Both the position numbers and the translations under genes were made by a program. Below are positions 8,061 through 16,410 of a stretch of 64,000 nucleotides of DNA, piece after piece. The notes beneath the pieces were generated by a model. The model searched no databases. It saw only the letters and a list, made by a program, of their open reading frames with translations, and was not told the DNA's origin. The stretch is from Hyphomicrobiaceae bacterium (lineage in GTDB: Bacteria; Pseudomonadota; Alphaproteobacteria; Rhizobiales; Hyphomicrobiaceae): positions 248,001 to 312,000 of the forward strand of contig JACKJH010000001.1 of NCBI GenBank assembly GCA_020638055.1, in the 5' to 3' direction. The first letter of the stretch is position 1, and each line of letters opens with the position of its first letter.

Positions 8061-9191
8061 ATGTCCGATCATGCAAAATCGTCTGCCGCGGCCCCGATCA
8101 CATACCGTGATTCTGGCGTCGACATCGACGCGGGTAACGCCTTGGTGCGAGCCATCAAGCCTTTGGTCAAGGCCACACGCCGCGTCGGCGCCGATGCCGA
8201 TCTTGGCGGCTTTGGCGGATTGTTCGATCTCAAAGGTGCAGGCTTCAGTGATCCAATACTTGTCGCAGCGAATGACGGCGTCGGCACGAAGTTGAAAATT
8301 GCCATTGATACCGGGCAGCACGATACAATCGGCATAGACCTCGTGGCCATGTGCGTGAACGATCTTGTTGTCCAAGGCGCAGAGCCGTTGTTCTTTCTTG
8401 ATTATTTCGCTTGCGGAAAACTGGATCTCGCCGTTGCGGAAGCTGTGGTGAAGGGGATCGCCGATGGCTGCCGGTTGGCGGGCGCGGCCCTGATTGGCGG
8501 TGAAACGGCAGAAATGCCGGGGATGTATGCTGCTGGCGATTACGACCTTGCGGGATTTGCGGTTGGGGCGGCTGAACGAGGGCAGCTTTTGCCGCGCGCC
8601 GACATCGGCGTTGGCGACGTGCTGCTTGGGCTACCCTCAAGCGGCGTGCATTCGAATGGTTATTCGCTGGTGCGGCGCCTGGTTGGGGAAGCGGGACTGG
8701 GCTGGGATGAGAGCGCTCCTTTCGCATCGGACAAATCCGTGGCAACGGCTCTTCTTGCGCCGACTCGAATATATGTGAAGCCGATGTTGGCAGCTTTGAA
8801 GGCGACTGGCGGCGGCGGGCCTGGCGGGGCGATCAAGGCCCTGTCCCACATCACCGGCGGCGGCCTTAGCGAAAACCTGCCGCGCGTGCTTCCAGGCGAG
8901 GTTGCCGCGCGCATCGACCTCAACCAGATACCTGTCCCCGGTGTATTTGGCTGGCTGGCAAAAACCGGGCGTCTTGATGGCGATGAACTACTGCGAACCT
9001 TCAACTGCGGCATAGGTATGGTGATTGTTGCCGACAGTGCCCGCGTCAGCGAGGTGGTGGCAGCACTGGAACAGGCAGGGGAGGCACCAGTCACGATTGG
9101 CGAGGTTGTATCACCCTCCGGCAGGAAATCCGAGGCCAAAGGCAAGGGCGAGGCGTGGGCCGTCAACTACGCGGGAACGCTGTGCCTGTGA
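8061..9191 (+). CDS. purM: Phosphoribosylformylglycinamidine cyclo-ligase
   Basis: Fifth step of IMP synthesis: ATP-dependent closure of FGAM to aminoimidazole ribotide (AIR). 376 residues, typical for alphaproteobacterial PurM. The family pattern is complete: YRDSGVDIDAGNALV near the N-terminus, GGFGGLF at about 52-58, the nucleotide-binding VAANDGVGTKLK, IDLVAMCVNDL, GGETAEMPGMY and the late HITGGGLSENLPR. Cytoplasmic dimer in the family. In relatives purN follows immediately; here an MFS gene and two MITEs intervene, so coexpression of purM and purN through one transcript is doubtful. Family B repeats end 60 bases upstream and begin just downstream. Confidence 0.97.
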   Translation: MSDHAKSSAAAPITYRDSGVDIDAGNALVRAIKPLVKATRRVGADADLGGFGGLFDLKGAGFSDPILVAANDGVGTKLKIAIDTGQHDTIGIDLVAMCVNDLVVQGAEPLFFLDYFACGKLDLAVAEAVVKGIADGCRLAGAALIGGETAEMPGMYAAGDYDLAGFAVGAAERGQLLPRADIGVGDVLLGLPSSGVHSNGYSLVRRLVGEAGLGWDESAPFASDKSVATALLAPTRIYVKPMLAALKATGGGGPGGAIKALSHITGGGLSENLPRVLPGEVAARIDLNQIPVPGVFGWLAKTGRLDGDELLRTFNCGIGMVIVADSARVSEVVAALEQAGEAPVTIGEVVSPSGRKSEAKGKGEAWAVNYAGTLCL

Positions 9192-9193
9192 GA

Positions 9194-9326
9194 ACGCGCT
9201 CTAGCTTTTTGGTTTGGTCGCATTTTCTGCAACGAACCGGTGTCCACTTCGTCGGAAAATGCTTGCTTCTTGTTTGGTCGCATTTTCTGCGACGAACCGG
9301 TGTCCACTTCGTCGGAAAATGCTCTA
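9194..9326 (+). repeat. Remnant of family A plus two family B units
   Basis: Starts with the last bases of family A (GCGCTCTAG at about 9197) and continues with two tandem B units, each with CGAACCGGTGTCCACTTCGT. Lies directly after the purM stop codon. Confidence 0.88.
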
Positions 9327-9396
9327 AGTTCAAAACCAATTGATCTTGCGCCGCTGCGCCTTATTGCAGCCTGTTGCGCAACTCAAAAGCCACGCC

Positions 9397-10665
9397 ATGA
9401 AAACTGATAGCAATAAGAATTCCGCCGCCGCGCGCGAAGATGCCTCGATCAACATGCCATTGAGCGAGTTCATACCGCTGATCGCGGCGCTGATGGCACT
9501 CGTCGCACTCAGCATCGACATCATGTTGCCGACGCTTCCCAACATTGCGCGCTCATATGCGCTAGCCGATCCCAACGAGCCGCAATTGGTCATCACCAGC
9601 TACCTTGGTGGTTTCGCACTTGGACAAATCATGTGGGGACCGGCTTCTGACCGGCTAGGGCGGCGACCGGTACTGTTGTTCGGGCTGTGCATATATCTGG
9701 CTGGCGCAGCGGGCGCGTTGCTATCAGGCTCTTTTGGAACATTGCTATTGATGCGGGCCCTGCAGGGATTGGGAGCTGCGGCACCGCGCGTCATCAGCCT
9801 TGCCATCGTACGTGACACGTTCAGTGGCCGTCCAATGGCGCGGGTCATGTCTTTCGTGATGATGGTGTTCCTGATCGTTCCCATACTGGCGCCACTGCTG
9901 GGACAGGCCTTGGCCCACCAAGGCGGGTGGCAATCGACATTTTATGCCTTGGTGGCTTTCGGGCTCATCATATTGATTTGGGCGAGTGTTCGGCTGCCGG
10001 AAACGCGTCATGAGGCTGACCGCAAAAACGCTCGCTCAGAATCCCTGCGGTCGAGCTTTGCCAGCGTCTTATCGAACCGTCAGACTGTTGGTTACACAAT
10101 TGCCGCCGGTTTTCTTTTCGGCTGCCTTATGGCGTATATCTCAAGCGCTCAACAGGTATTTGTCGATGTGTTCAAACTCGGCGATGCGTTTCCGATTGTT
10201 TTTGGCGCCGTTGCGTCCGTCATGATTCCCGCATCAATCACGAACTCACGTCTTGTCATGCGGCTTGGCATGAGACGCCTGTCGCAAATCGCCCTGGTCG
10301 TATTCAGCATCGTGTCCGTGGGGCTGACAGTTATTGCGCTGATGCGAACGCCGCCATTCATACCGTTCTGCGGATTGCTTGCCAGCGCGTTTTTCTGTTT
10401 CGGCATGATCCAGCCAAATTTCAACGCACTGGCAATGGAGCCGCTCAACACCGATTCAGGCACGGGCTCGTCGTTGATCGGCTTTTACCAAACGGGTGCG
10501 GCGGCACTGATCGGCTGGTTCATCGGACACTTGTTCGATGGCACACTGCTGCCGCTATCGGTCGGGTTCCTTGTTTGTGCGTTGGCCACTTTTTTTGTCG
10601 TCATGGCGACAGAAGGGCCCAGGAACATGTTCAATACCGGTCCTCAGCACGGCAGCCGGCGATGA
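9397..10665 (+). CDS. MFS multidrug efflux transporter, Bcr/CflA type
   Basis: Twelve-helix major facilitator of about 422 residues. The loop-2/3 motif A is clear (GPASDRLGRRPVLL), and the N-terminal half shows the motif C-like region around PILAPLLGQAL typical of proton-drug antiporters of the DHA1 (Bcr/CflA) group. Inner membrane; probable drug or small-molecule export. The ATG at 9397 is preferred to an in-frame TTG at 9340, because the upstream 19 residues are basic and lie against a repeat. It is inserted between purM and purN, which are usually adjacent, so this is likely a later arrival. A weak hairpin with a short T run follows the stop. Confidence 0.9.
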   Translation: MKTDSNKNSAAAREDASINMPLSEFIPLIAALMALVALSIDIMLPTLPNIARSYALADPNEPQLVITSYLGGFALGQIMWGPASDRLGRRPVLLFGLCIYLAGAAGALLSGSFGTLLLMRALQGLGAAAPRVISLAIVRDTFSGRPMARVMSFVMMVFLIVPILAPLLGQALAHQGGWQSTFYALVAFGLIILIWASVRLPETRHEADRKNARSESLRSSFASVLSNRQTVGYTIAAGFLFGCLMAYISSAQQVFVDVFKLGDAFPIVFGAVASVMIPASITNSRLVMRLGMRRLSQIALVVFSIVSVGLTVIALMRTPPFIPFCGLLASAFFCFGMIQPNFNALAMEPLNTDSGTGSSLIGFYQTGAAALIGWFIGHLFDGTLLPLSVGFLVCALATFFVVMATEGPRNMFNTGPQHGSRR

Positions 10666-10676
10666 CCCCAGGTTAG

Positions 10677-10699
10677 GCTGTGCATTGCACAGCAATTTT
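10677..10699 (+). terminator. Possible rho-independent terminator after the MFS gene
   Basis: GCTGTG-cattg-CACAGC stem followed by AATTTT, 12 bases after the stop codon. The stem is short and the T run only four bases, so activity is uncertain. Confidence 0.4.
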
Positions 10700-10752
10700 G
10701 GCGTTGCCGGGCGCTAATCCCTTTCATGTCGCAACAAATCGCCGTACTGAGC

Positions 10753-11020
10753 TAGCCCGCCTTTCTCACGAGGGCACGGCCGTCATCGCGCTGGCGCGAG
10801 ATCGACCCGCAAGGAGGGAGGCGAAAAGCGTAGCGGTGGTCTACGGTTGAGCCGCCCGACGCAGCGGTCGGCCGCGCCAGCGACCCGCAGGGCGGGGTGA
10901 AAATGATGACAGTCTGTGTCGTGCCGCTTGCCCGATGTCCCACATCGAACTACACGGCTCTCCTGGCCTGTCATCATTTTCACCTCCGTGCCGGCCATAC
11001 CATCGTGAGAAAGGCGGGCC
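10753..11020 (+). mobile_element. Family D MITE-like element, copy 1
   Basis: About 268 bp with terminal inverted repeats of about 19 bp, TAGCCCGCCTTTCTCACGA at the left and TCGTGAGAAAGGCGGGC at the right. Subterminal inverted arms GAAAATGATGACAG / CTGTCATCATTTTC lie in its right half. No transposase gene. It is directly followed by copy 2 with CA at the junction. ORFs read through it are translations of the element and are not genes. Confidence 0.88.
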
Positions 11021-11290
11021 AGCCCGCCTTTCTCACGAGGGCACGGCCGTCATCGCGCTGGCGCGAGATCGACCCGCAAGGAGGGAGGCGAAAAGCGTAG
11101 CGGTGGTCTACGGTTGAGCCGCCCGACGCAGCGGTCGGCCGCGCCAGCGCGACCCGCAGGGCGGGGTGAAAATGATGACAGTCTGTGTCGTGCCGCTTGC
11201 CCGATGCACCACATCGAACTACACGGCTCTCCTGGCCTGTCATCATTTTCACCTCCGTGCCGGCCATACCATCGTGAGAAAGGCGGGCTA
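11021..11290 (+). mobile_element. Family D MITE-like element, copy 2, abutting purN
   Basis: Nearly identical to copy 1 (differences include CACC for CCCAC around the middle hairpin and two extra bases in the GCGCCAGCGCG run). Its last base is three bases before the purN start codon. Confidence 0.9.
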
Positions 11291-11293
11291 GGG

Positions 11294-11953
11294 ATGAGCA
11301 GCAAGAAACGAATCGGCATTTTGATTTCTGGCCGCGGCTCCAACATGGCGTCGCTTATCGAAGCCGCGCACGCGCATGACTACCCAGCAGAAATCGTCAC
11401 CGTTATTTCCAACCGACCGACCGCGGGTGGTCTGGCCATTGCCCGCGATGCGGGTATCCCTACAGTCGTGATCGACCACAAGGATTTTGCTACCCGGATG
11501 GCGTTCGAAGCCAAGATGCACCAGGCGTTGCTTGATGCTGGCGTGGAGCTGATTTGCAGTGCCGGGTTCATGCGCATGCTGACGGGCGGCTTCGTCGACC
11601 GGTGGCGAAACCGTCAGCTCAACATTCACCCGTCGCTGCTGCCAGCCTACCCCGGGCTCGACACGCACGCTCGCGCGCTACGCGATGGCGTTCGCATTCA
11701 CGGCTGCACCGTACACTTCGTTCGGCTGGAAATGGATACCGGCCCGATCATCGCCCAGGCCGGCGTTGCGGTGCTGCCCGGGGACACGCCCGAAACGTTG
11801 GCTGCGCGTGTGCTCGATGCCGAACATCGGCTTTATCCACATGCTTTGCGGCTCGTTGCGTCCGGTGCGGTTCGCGTCACAAACGACATCTTGGAAACTG
11901 CACCGCCGACTGACACTCCTGCTGCGTTGTTCAGTCCTCCCCTTCGGCCGTGA
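11294..11953 (+). CDS. purN: Phosphoribosylglycinamide formyltransferase
   Basis: Third step of purine synthesis, transferring a formyl group from 10-formyl-THF to GAR. 219 residues. Landmarks are the N-terminal SGRGSNMASL phosphate-binding loop, the SAGFMRMLT segment, the catalytic Asn-His pair in QLNIHPSLLPAYPG, the HGCTVHFV strand and the substrate-loop Asp in MDTGPIIAQ. All catalytic positions appear intact. The ATG at 11294 is the only sensible start, yet only GGG separates it from the end of a family D element, so any ribosome-binding sequence (AAAGGCGGG) belongs to the element, as does most promoter-proximal DNA. The C-terminal 20 residues, Pro/Ala-rich, extend past the usual fold. Confidence 0.96.
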   Translation: MSSKKRIGILISGRGSNMASLIEAAHAHDYPAEIVTVISNRPTAGGLAIARDAGIPTVVIDHKDFATRMAFEAKMHQALLDAGVELICSAGFMRMLTGGFVDRWRNRQLNIHPSLLPAYPGLDTHARALRDGVRIHGCTVHFVRLEMDTGPIIAQAGVAVLPGDTPETLAARVLDAEHRLYPHALRLVASGAVRVTNDILETAPPTDTPAALFSPPLRP

Positions 11954-12511
11954 TCGAATCACTTCCAGCAGGCGGTCCAGGCACGACCGATGGTCGCTTG
12001 AGACACTGAGCCGCATCTGCGCCATCTCAGAAAACCCGAGTCACCAACTCAGCGTTTATGCAGCGATCTGGGAAAATAATTCCACGTGACGGGGAGGCGA
12101 AAATGTGTGGTCGATCAATCACTCTGATGCTTTCAGCGGCGCTTTTCGGTGTCTGATTAACCTATCCCCGTCATAGATGTCGTCGGGCGGGCCGCGGCTG
12201 TTTAAACGAATAATGCGTGACCCAATTTCCCGATCCAGGGATAAAAGTGGCGGCGACTTGACCGGTTACATGGACTCAGACTGATCTGCGGTGGTAGGGA
12301 GCGGCTAATCTCGGTGATTTTTACTGGGGACGCAGTGTCCCTGCTCGTAAAACTCAAGTCCGCCGATAAGAGCGGACAACAAAAAGTTGCCGAGCCCGTA
12401 AGCCCTAGGGAGGCGCACCTCGACCCAGGCGGCCTGAGGAGGTGGTGAGTTGGTCCGGAACTGCGTCTTGGCAGGTTGCTGCTGGCGCATGGCTTGGAGG
12501 CACATAAAAAA
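11954..12511. other. Intergenic region between purN and the P450 gene
   Basis: 558 bases. Apart from the tiny ORF at 12103 I see no supportable gene. The P450 ribosome-binding site TTGGAGG (about 12494-12500) lies at its end. Confidence 0.4.
12103..12156 (+). CDS. Possible 17-residue peptide with strong ribosome-binding site
   Basis: ATG at 12103 is preceded by GGGGAGG at a five-base spacing, one of the best Shine-Dalgarno matches in the window. It opens a short frame of 17 codons with a hydrophobic core (LMLSAALFG) before TGA. It could be a leader peptide, a toxin-like or membrane micropeptide, or the start of a decayed exported protein. No family is recognised and there is no further evidence. 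Confidence 0.25.
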   Translation: MCGRSITLMLSAALFGV

Positions 12512-13870
12512 ATGAACGCCATCGAGACACACGCTCGGTTGCTTGGCGAGGAAGAAAGTATCTGGTTTAAGCTTACGCCCCTGCTCAAAGGCAATACCGA
12601 TAATCCAATGGCCATCTTGTTGAAGATGGCGGAGCGCTATGGCCCGGTTATTCCCGTCAACATGGGCTCCGAACGCGTCGTTCTTGTGTCAGAACCGGAA
12701 CTGTTCAAACACGTTCTGGTTTCCAAGGCCGACAATTACATTAAATATTTTGACGGTCTGAAGCCGATCTTCGGCAAGTCGATGATCACCAACGATGGCG
12801 CGCTGTGGCAGAAGATCCGCATGCCGCAACAGCCCGCGTTCCATCCGGATGCGTTCGCGGACTACATCCCCTTCTTCACTGCGGCGATCAAGCAGAAGAT
12901 GGACCAGTGGCGTACTTACGCCAAGTCTGGCGAATCCTTCGAGATGGTGGAGCAGACCTGGACGCTTGCCGCGGACATGATCTGCAAGGCGATGTTCGAC
13001 CGCGACATGCCATTCAATCCGCACGTCGTCTTCAAGTATGTAAAAACCTACACCAATGTGCAGGAGCACAAAGGCATCCGCGAGAAGAAGAAGTCGGGCA
13101 GCGCCTACGAAGCAACCGAGTTCGATGCAGCAAAGGCGATGCAGGCCTGGGCCGACGTACCGCCCGCAGTGATTGCTGCAACGTCGCGCGACCACAGGGA
13201 AAAAACGCTACTGAAGCTCATCGAGGATTGTGTCGCCGATCCCAGCATCCCTGAATTTGACGAGCAACAGGCGATCGACGAGATCAAGCAATATTTGTGG
13301 GCTGGCACCGAAACCACAGCTCTCACGCTGGCTTGGTCGCTTTATCTGTTGTCGATCCATCCTGAGGCGGCAAAGCGCGTCATCAAGGAAAGCGAGGATG
13401 TGCTTGGTGATCGCGATCCAACCGCGGCTGACTACACATCGCTCGTCTACACGCGCTCTGTCATCCAGGAAACCATGCGCATTTATCCTCCTGTGTGGGG
13501 CCTCATTCGTGTGGCTGCGAACGACGATGAAATTGCTGGTTTCAAAATAAACGCAGGTGATCGCGTCGTTGTGTTTGGCTATTCCGCACACCACAACCCG
13601 CGTTTCTGGGACGAGCCAGAGGAATTCCGGCCTGAGCGGTGGATGGACAAGTCAAAGCGTCAGGTCAAATATTCCTACATTCCATTTGGTGCAGGCAAAC
13701 GTTCGTGCATCGGCGGCGCAATGAGCCAGGTTGAGAACACGCTGGCGCTAGCACTGCTTTTGCGCCGTTTCCGCCCCGAATACGTCGGCCCGAATCCCGC
13801 AGGCATCAATGCGACTGTGACGCTGACACCGAAAGGTGGGCTGATGTTCAAGATGCATGAACTGGATTGA
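12512..13870 (+). CDS. Cytochrome P450
   Basis: Heme-thiolate monooxygenase of 452 residues. The I-helix oxygen-activation motif is AGTETT, the K-helix ExxR is ETMR, and the PERF-like region FRPERW precedes the heme loop FGAGKRSCIGG with the axial cysteine near residue 399. No N-terminal membrane anchor is present, so it is soluble. The substrate is unknown. The sequence resembles the CYP group with an ER-type WAGTETTALT I-helix more than camphor-type P450s. The start at ATG 12512 is set by GGAGG 11 bases upstream. No ferredoxin or reductase gene is nearby, so it must borrow electron-transfer partners. A strong terminator follows, marking a single-gene unit. Confidence 0.95.
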   Translation: MNAIETHARLLGEEESIWFKLTPLLKGNTDNPMAILLKMAERYGPVIPVNMGSERVVLVSEPELFKHVLVSKADNYIKYFDGLKPIFGKSMITNDGALWQKIRMPQQPAFHPDAFADYIPFFTAAIKQKMDQWRTYAKSGESFEMVEQTWTLAADMICKAMFDRDMPFNPHVVFKYVKTYTNVQEHKGIREKKKSGSAYEATEFDAAKAMQAWADVPPAVIAATSRDHREKTLLKLIEDCVADPSIPEFDEQQAIDEIKQYLWAGTETTALTLAWSLYLLSIHPEAAKRVIKESEDVLGDRDPTAADYTSLVYTRSVIQETMRIYPPVWGLIRVAANDDEIAGFKINAGDRVVVFGYSAHHNPRFWDEPEEFRPERWMDKSKRQVKYSYIPFGAGKRSCIGGAMSQVENTLALALLLRRFRPEYVGPNPAGINATVTLTPKGGLMFKMHELD

Positions 13871-13911
13871 ACGCGATTATTGTAGTTGCGAATTTAAAAA
13901 AGACGATCATG

Positions 13912-13948
13912 AAAACGCCGGCTCACATGCCGGCGTTTTTGTTTTTTT
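13912..13948 (+). terminator. Rho-independent terminator after P450 gene
   Basis: AAAACGCCGG-ctcacatg-CCGGCGTTTT followed by a T-rich run. Ten-base stem, about 40 bases after the stop. Confidence 0.9.
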
Positions 13949-13958
13949 GGGCGTCGTT

Positions 13959-14060
13959 TAGAGCGCATTCCGATCCAATGGAATCGGATTAGCGCTCTGG
14001 CTTTTTGTTTGTCGCATTTTGTTCGACGAACCGGTGTCCACTTCGTCGGAAAATGCTCCA
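13959..14060 (+). repeat. Repeat chain A-B
   Basis: Family A (13959-13999, with CGATCCAATGG instead of CGATCCGATGG and CTCTGG at the right end) followed by one family B unit ending AAATGCTCCA. Both ends have drifted from CTA, so this copy is older. Confidence 0.85.
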
Positions 14061-14255
14061 GCCTGAAACGACTGTATTTTCAAATTGGTTCAGACTTTTC
14101 CTGAGCGGCACATTCACCTTGGGTTCAGCCAGAAAGTGGCGTGATGATGTTCTCGCCCCAAGATGGTGTTCAACGCCTCAACAAGAACTGCACCTCGCGT
14201 TGGCGTCTTTGGAATTTGTTGTATGTCACGATGAAACTTCAAGGAATTGGTTAAA

Positions 14256-14681
14256 ATGAAAACCGCAATACCCCTGGCAACCGCTCTATTTCTTGCGACC
14301 TTTGCACCGTCATACGCTTCAGATGCAGGACGATATATTGGACCCGACCCTTCAGCGCCGGGTTGGGAGCGCATTGATCCTGAAAGCTGGAAGCCAAACA
14401 AGGCGGCGAACCCTGGCGAACTCGTTGGTGCGCTGCTTGCCCGCTACATGGAGACAACCGAGGGCCGTCCAAATATCAAGGTTCATATCTGGAATTCGGG
14501 TAATCAGTTCCGGTCCGCCGTCAATACCCAGGGCATTCCTGATGATTCGATCCTAGGCGATGAAACGGTTCTCGTTTCGGAACCAACCGAGGGTGGCTGG
14601 CACGTCACCGAGATCTGGCATCGCTGGCGTTGCGCTCGTGGTGAAAACCGCGGTGAATGGACGAACAAGCCGTGTCCGTGA
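14256..14681 (+). CDS. Small exported protein of unknown function
   Basis: 141 residues starting MKTAIPLATALFLATFAPSYA, a clear Sec signal peptide with likely cleavage after SYA-S near residue 22, so the mature protein is about 120 residues and periplasmic or secreted. The mature part is rich in Trp and Gly. It has two cysteines near the C-terminus (RWRCARGENRGEWTNKPCP) that could form a disulfide. I do not recognise the family. The ATG at 14256 gives an intact signal peptide; the TTG nine bases upstream is unnecessary. It stands alone, downstream of an A-B repeat chain, with no operon partner apart from possibly the CYTH gene 105 bases later. Confidence 0.72.
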   Translation: MKTAIPLATALFLATFAPSYASDAGRYIGPDPSAPGWERIDPESWKPNKAANPGELVGALLARYMETTEGRPNIKVHIWNSGNQFRSAVNTQGIPDDSILGDETVLVSEPTEGGWHVTEIWHRWRCARGENRGEWTNKPCP

Positions 14682-14786
14682 CAACAGCGCGGCGGTTGCA
14701 CGGCGGTTAAGCAATTTTCTGCAGTCTGGCTTGAGAGCCGTCTCGCTTTAATTTGCTTTCTTTTTTCAAACCGTGGAAATTGCGGC

Positions 14787-15260
14787 ATGGCATTGGAGAT
14801 TGAACGTAAATTTCTGGTCACAAGCAATGCGTGGCGTCCGCTGGCGGTTAGACCCCGCAGGATAGTACAGGCTTACCTTGCCAACACCGCCACTTCGTCG
14901 GTGCGCATTCGCCTGACCGACGATAGCAAGGCGCGGCTTACGATAAAGTCCAAAGGCCCGAGTACGTGTCGCGAAGAGTTCGAATATCCAGTGCCTTTGG
15001 AGGACGCGCGGTCTTTGCTGGAATTGCGCACAAGCCAATTGGTTTGCAAGGTCCGCCACGTCGTTCCGTTCGCAGGCATGGATTGGGATGTTGACGTTTT
15101 TGACGGCGAAAACGCCGGGCTGGTTCTAGCTGAGGTCGAACTTCAATCGGTTACGCAGCAGATAGAGCTGCCTGGCTGGGTGGGCGAGGACGTGTCGCAT
15201 GACGCGCGGTATACCAACAACCAACTCGCCGAGCAGCCATACTTGACCTTCGCAACATAG
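14787..15260 (+). CDS. CYTH domain protein (triphosphate tunnel metalloenzyme)
   Basis: 157 residues forming a single CYTH domain. The N-terminal ExExK signature is present as EIERKFLV at residues 4-11, followed by alternating charged strands with Arg/Lys/Glu pairs (SSVRIRLTDD, ARLTIKSKG, EEFEYPVP, DVDVFDG, LVLAEVEL) that line the triphosphate-binding tunnel. Family members hydrolyse inorganic tripolyphosphate or other organic triphosphates; a few are class IV adenylate cyclases. Short stand-alone bacterial forms like this are most often tripolyphosphatases, which is inference here. There is no CHAD domain. Cytoplasmic. Followed by a chain of A and C repeats between it and the convergent ndk gene. 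Confidence 0.88.
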   Translation: MALEIERKFLVTSNAWRPLAVRPRRIVQAYLANTATSSVRIRLTDDSKARLTIKSKGPSTCREEFEYPVPLEDARSLLELRTSQLVCKVRHVVPFAGMDWDVDVFDGENAGLVLAEVELQSVTQQIELPGWVGEDVSHDARYTNNQLAEQPYLTFAT

Positions 15261-15274
15261 ATAGAGCCCGGCTT

Positions 15275-15490
15275 TAGAGCGCATTCCGATCCGATGGAAC
15301 CGGATCGGAATGCTCTCTGGTTGGGAGCCATGTTTTGCACGCCGAACCGCGCCGCACTTCGGCTAAACATGCTCTCTGGTTGGAGCCATGTTTTTCACGC
15401 CGAACCGCTGTGCACTTCGGCTAAACATGCCTCTGGTTGGAGCCATGTTTTGCACGCCGAACCGCTGTGCACTTCGGCTAAACATGCCTA
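15275..15490. repeat. Repeat chain A-C-C-C overlapping the ndk stop
   Basis: Family A (15275-15316, right arm modified to CGGAATGCTCTC) followed by three family C units (GGAGCCATGTTTT...CACGCCGAACCG...CACTTCGGCTAAACATG). The terminal CTA at 15488-15490 is the complement of the TAG stop codon of ndk. Confidence 0.92.
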
Positions 15491-15910
15491 GCCGACGATT
15501 TCGTCAAGGCGGAAGTTCAACGCAATCTCGCGTTCTGCAGAGGCCGGGCTGTCGGAGCCGTGTGTGGAGTTTTCGCCCTTTGATTCGGCGAACTGTTTAC
15601 GGATCGTTCCTTCGGCTGCCTCGGCAGGGTCGGTTGCGCCCATAACTTCGCGGTACTTGGCGATGGCGCCTTCACCTTCCAGGACCTGCAATACGATCGG
15701 GCCTGATGTCATGAAATCCACCAGTTCGCCGTAGAATGGGCGCGCGGCATGCTCTTCATAGAACTTTTCAGCCTGGGCGCGGGTCCAGCGCACACGTTTT
15801 TGTCCAACGATCCTGAGGCCGGATTTTTCGATAACGGCATTTATGGCGCCAGTCAGGTTACGTCGGGTCGCGTCTGGCTTGATGATGGAAAATGTACGCT
15901 CGATGGCCAT
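15488..15910 (-). CDS. ndk: Nucleoside diphosphate kinase
   Basis: 140 residues, the normal length. Transfers the gamma-phosphate of ATP to NDPs through a phosphohistidine. Recognised from the start AIERTFSIIKPDATRRN (nucleotide-binding Lys in IIKPDA), the FYxEH segment (KFYEEHAARPFYGELV), VMGATDPAEAAEGTIR and the active-site His in NSTHGSDS near residue 118. The ATG at 15910 is chosen because it begins the conserved core; upstream in-frame codons to 16012 look non-coding. The TAG stop is shared with the end of a family C repeat. Cytoplasmic; housekeeping. Confidence 0.97.
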   Translation of the reverse strand: MAIERTFSIIKPDATRRNLTGAINAVIEKSGLRIVGQKRVRWTRAQAEKFYEEHAARPFYGELVDFMTSGPIVLQVLEGEGAIAKYREVMGATDPAEAAEGTIRKQFAESKGENSTHGSDSPASAEREIALNFRLDEIVG

Positions 15911-16410
15911 AGTTCGGTCTCTCAGTTGAATAAGGATTGTTGGATCGCGGCGCCTTATAAACCGCTTCAGAGCCGGATGGAACCGTTGTAACGCGGCACT
16001 ATTGCAGGGCAAATCTCCTCATGAAGGCACGAAGTGTGGCTCGGCCAGCCCCCTAGTGCATCAGGCTGGGGGCGTCCGCAAATGGGGCTTTGCCGCGCAA
16101 TTGCCCCGTTTATGGGCTCAACAGGGGTGGACGGACCTGTTGAAAACGTGTTGGTACAGGCCGCCCAATTCGTCTGAGATGGTGTAGCTTGGCCGATTGA
16201 TACAGGGGATCGATTAGCAGGGACCGATTGACGCTGCGCAGTGTTCAGCCCAAAAAGCCAGTTCAAAGTACCAAGCACGCGACCGACCCGTTCAGCCGTT
16301 GCCAGTGGAACGCGCGGTCGGTGCCCAGCGCAGCAAGCACGGCAATTGCTGGCTCAACAGCCAGGCCGCAAAATTGAGCGGGACTTGATAGCGAGGACGG
16401 ACGGGCCTTC
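15911..16410. other. Divergent intergenic region ndk / GYF gene
   Basis: 500 bases with no supportable ORF. One hairpin, CAGCCCC...CTGGGGG near 16048-16072, could be a structural element or a remnant. Promoters for ndk (minus) and the GYF gene (plus) must lie here but none is convincing by eye. Confidence 0.4.

Noticed and set aside
10753..11290. Several open frames of 60-98 codons inside the D elements, repeated at 46121-46390 (peptides such as MKMMTVCVVPLARCPT and MAGTEVKMMTGQESRV)
   Set aside because: The same peptides recur wherever the element recurs, in both orientations. They are translations of a non-coding mobile repeat with no ribosome-binding sites.
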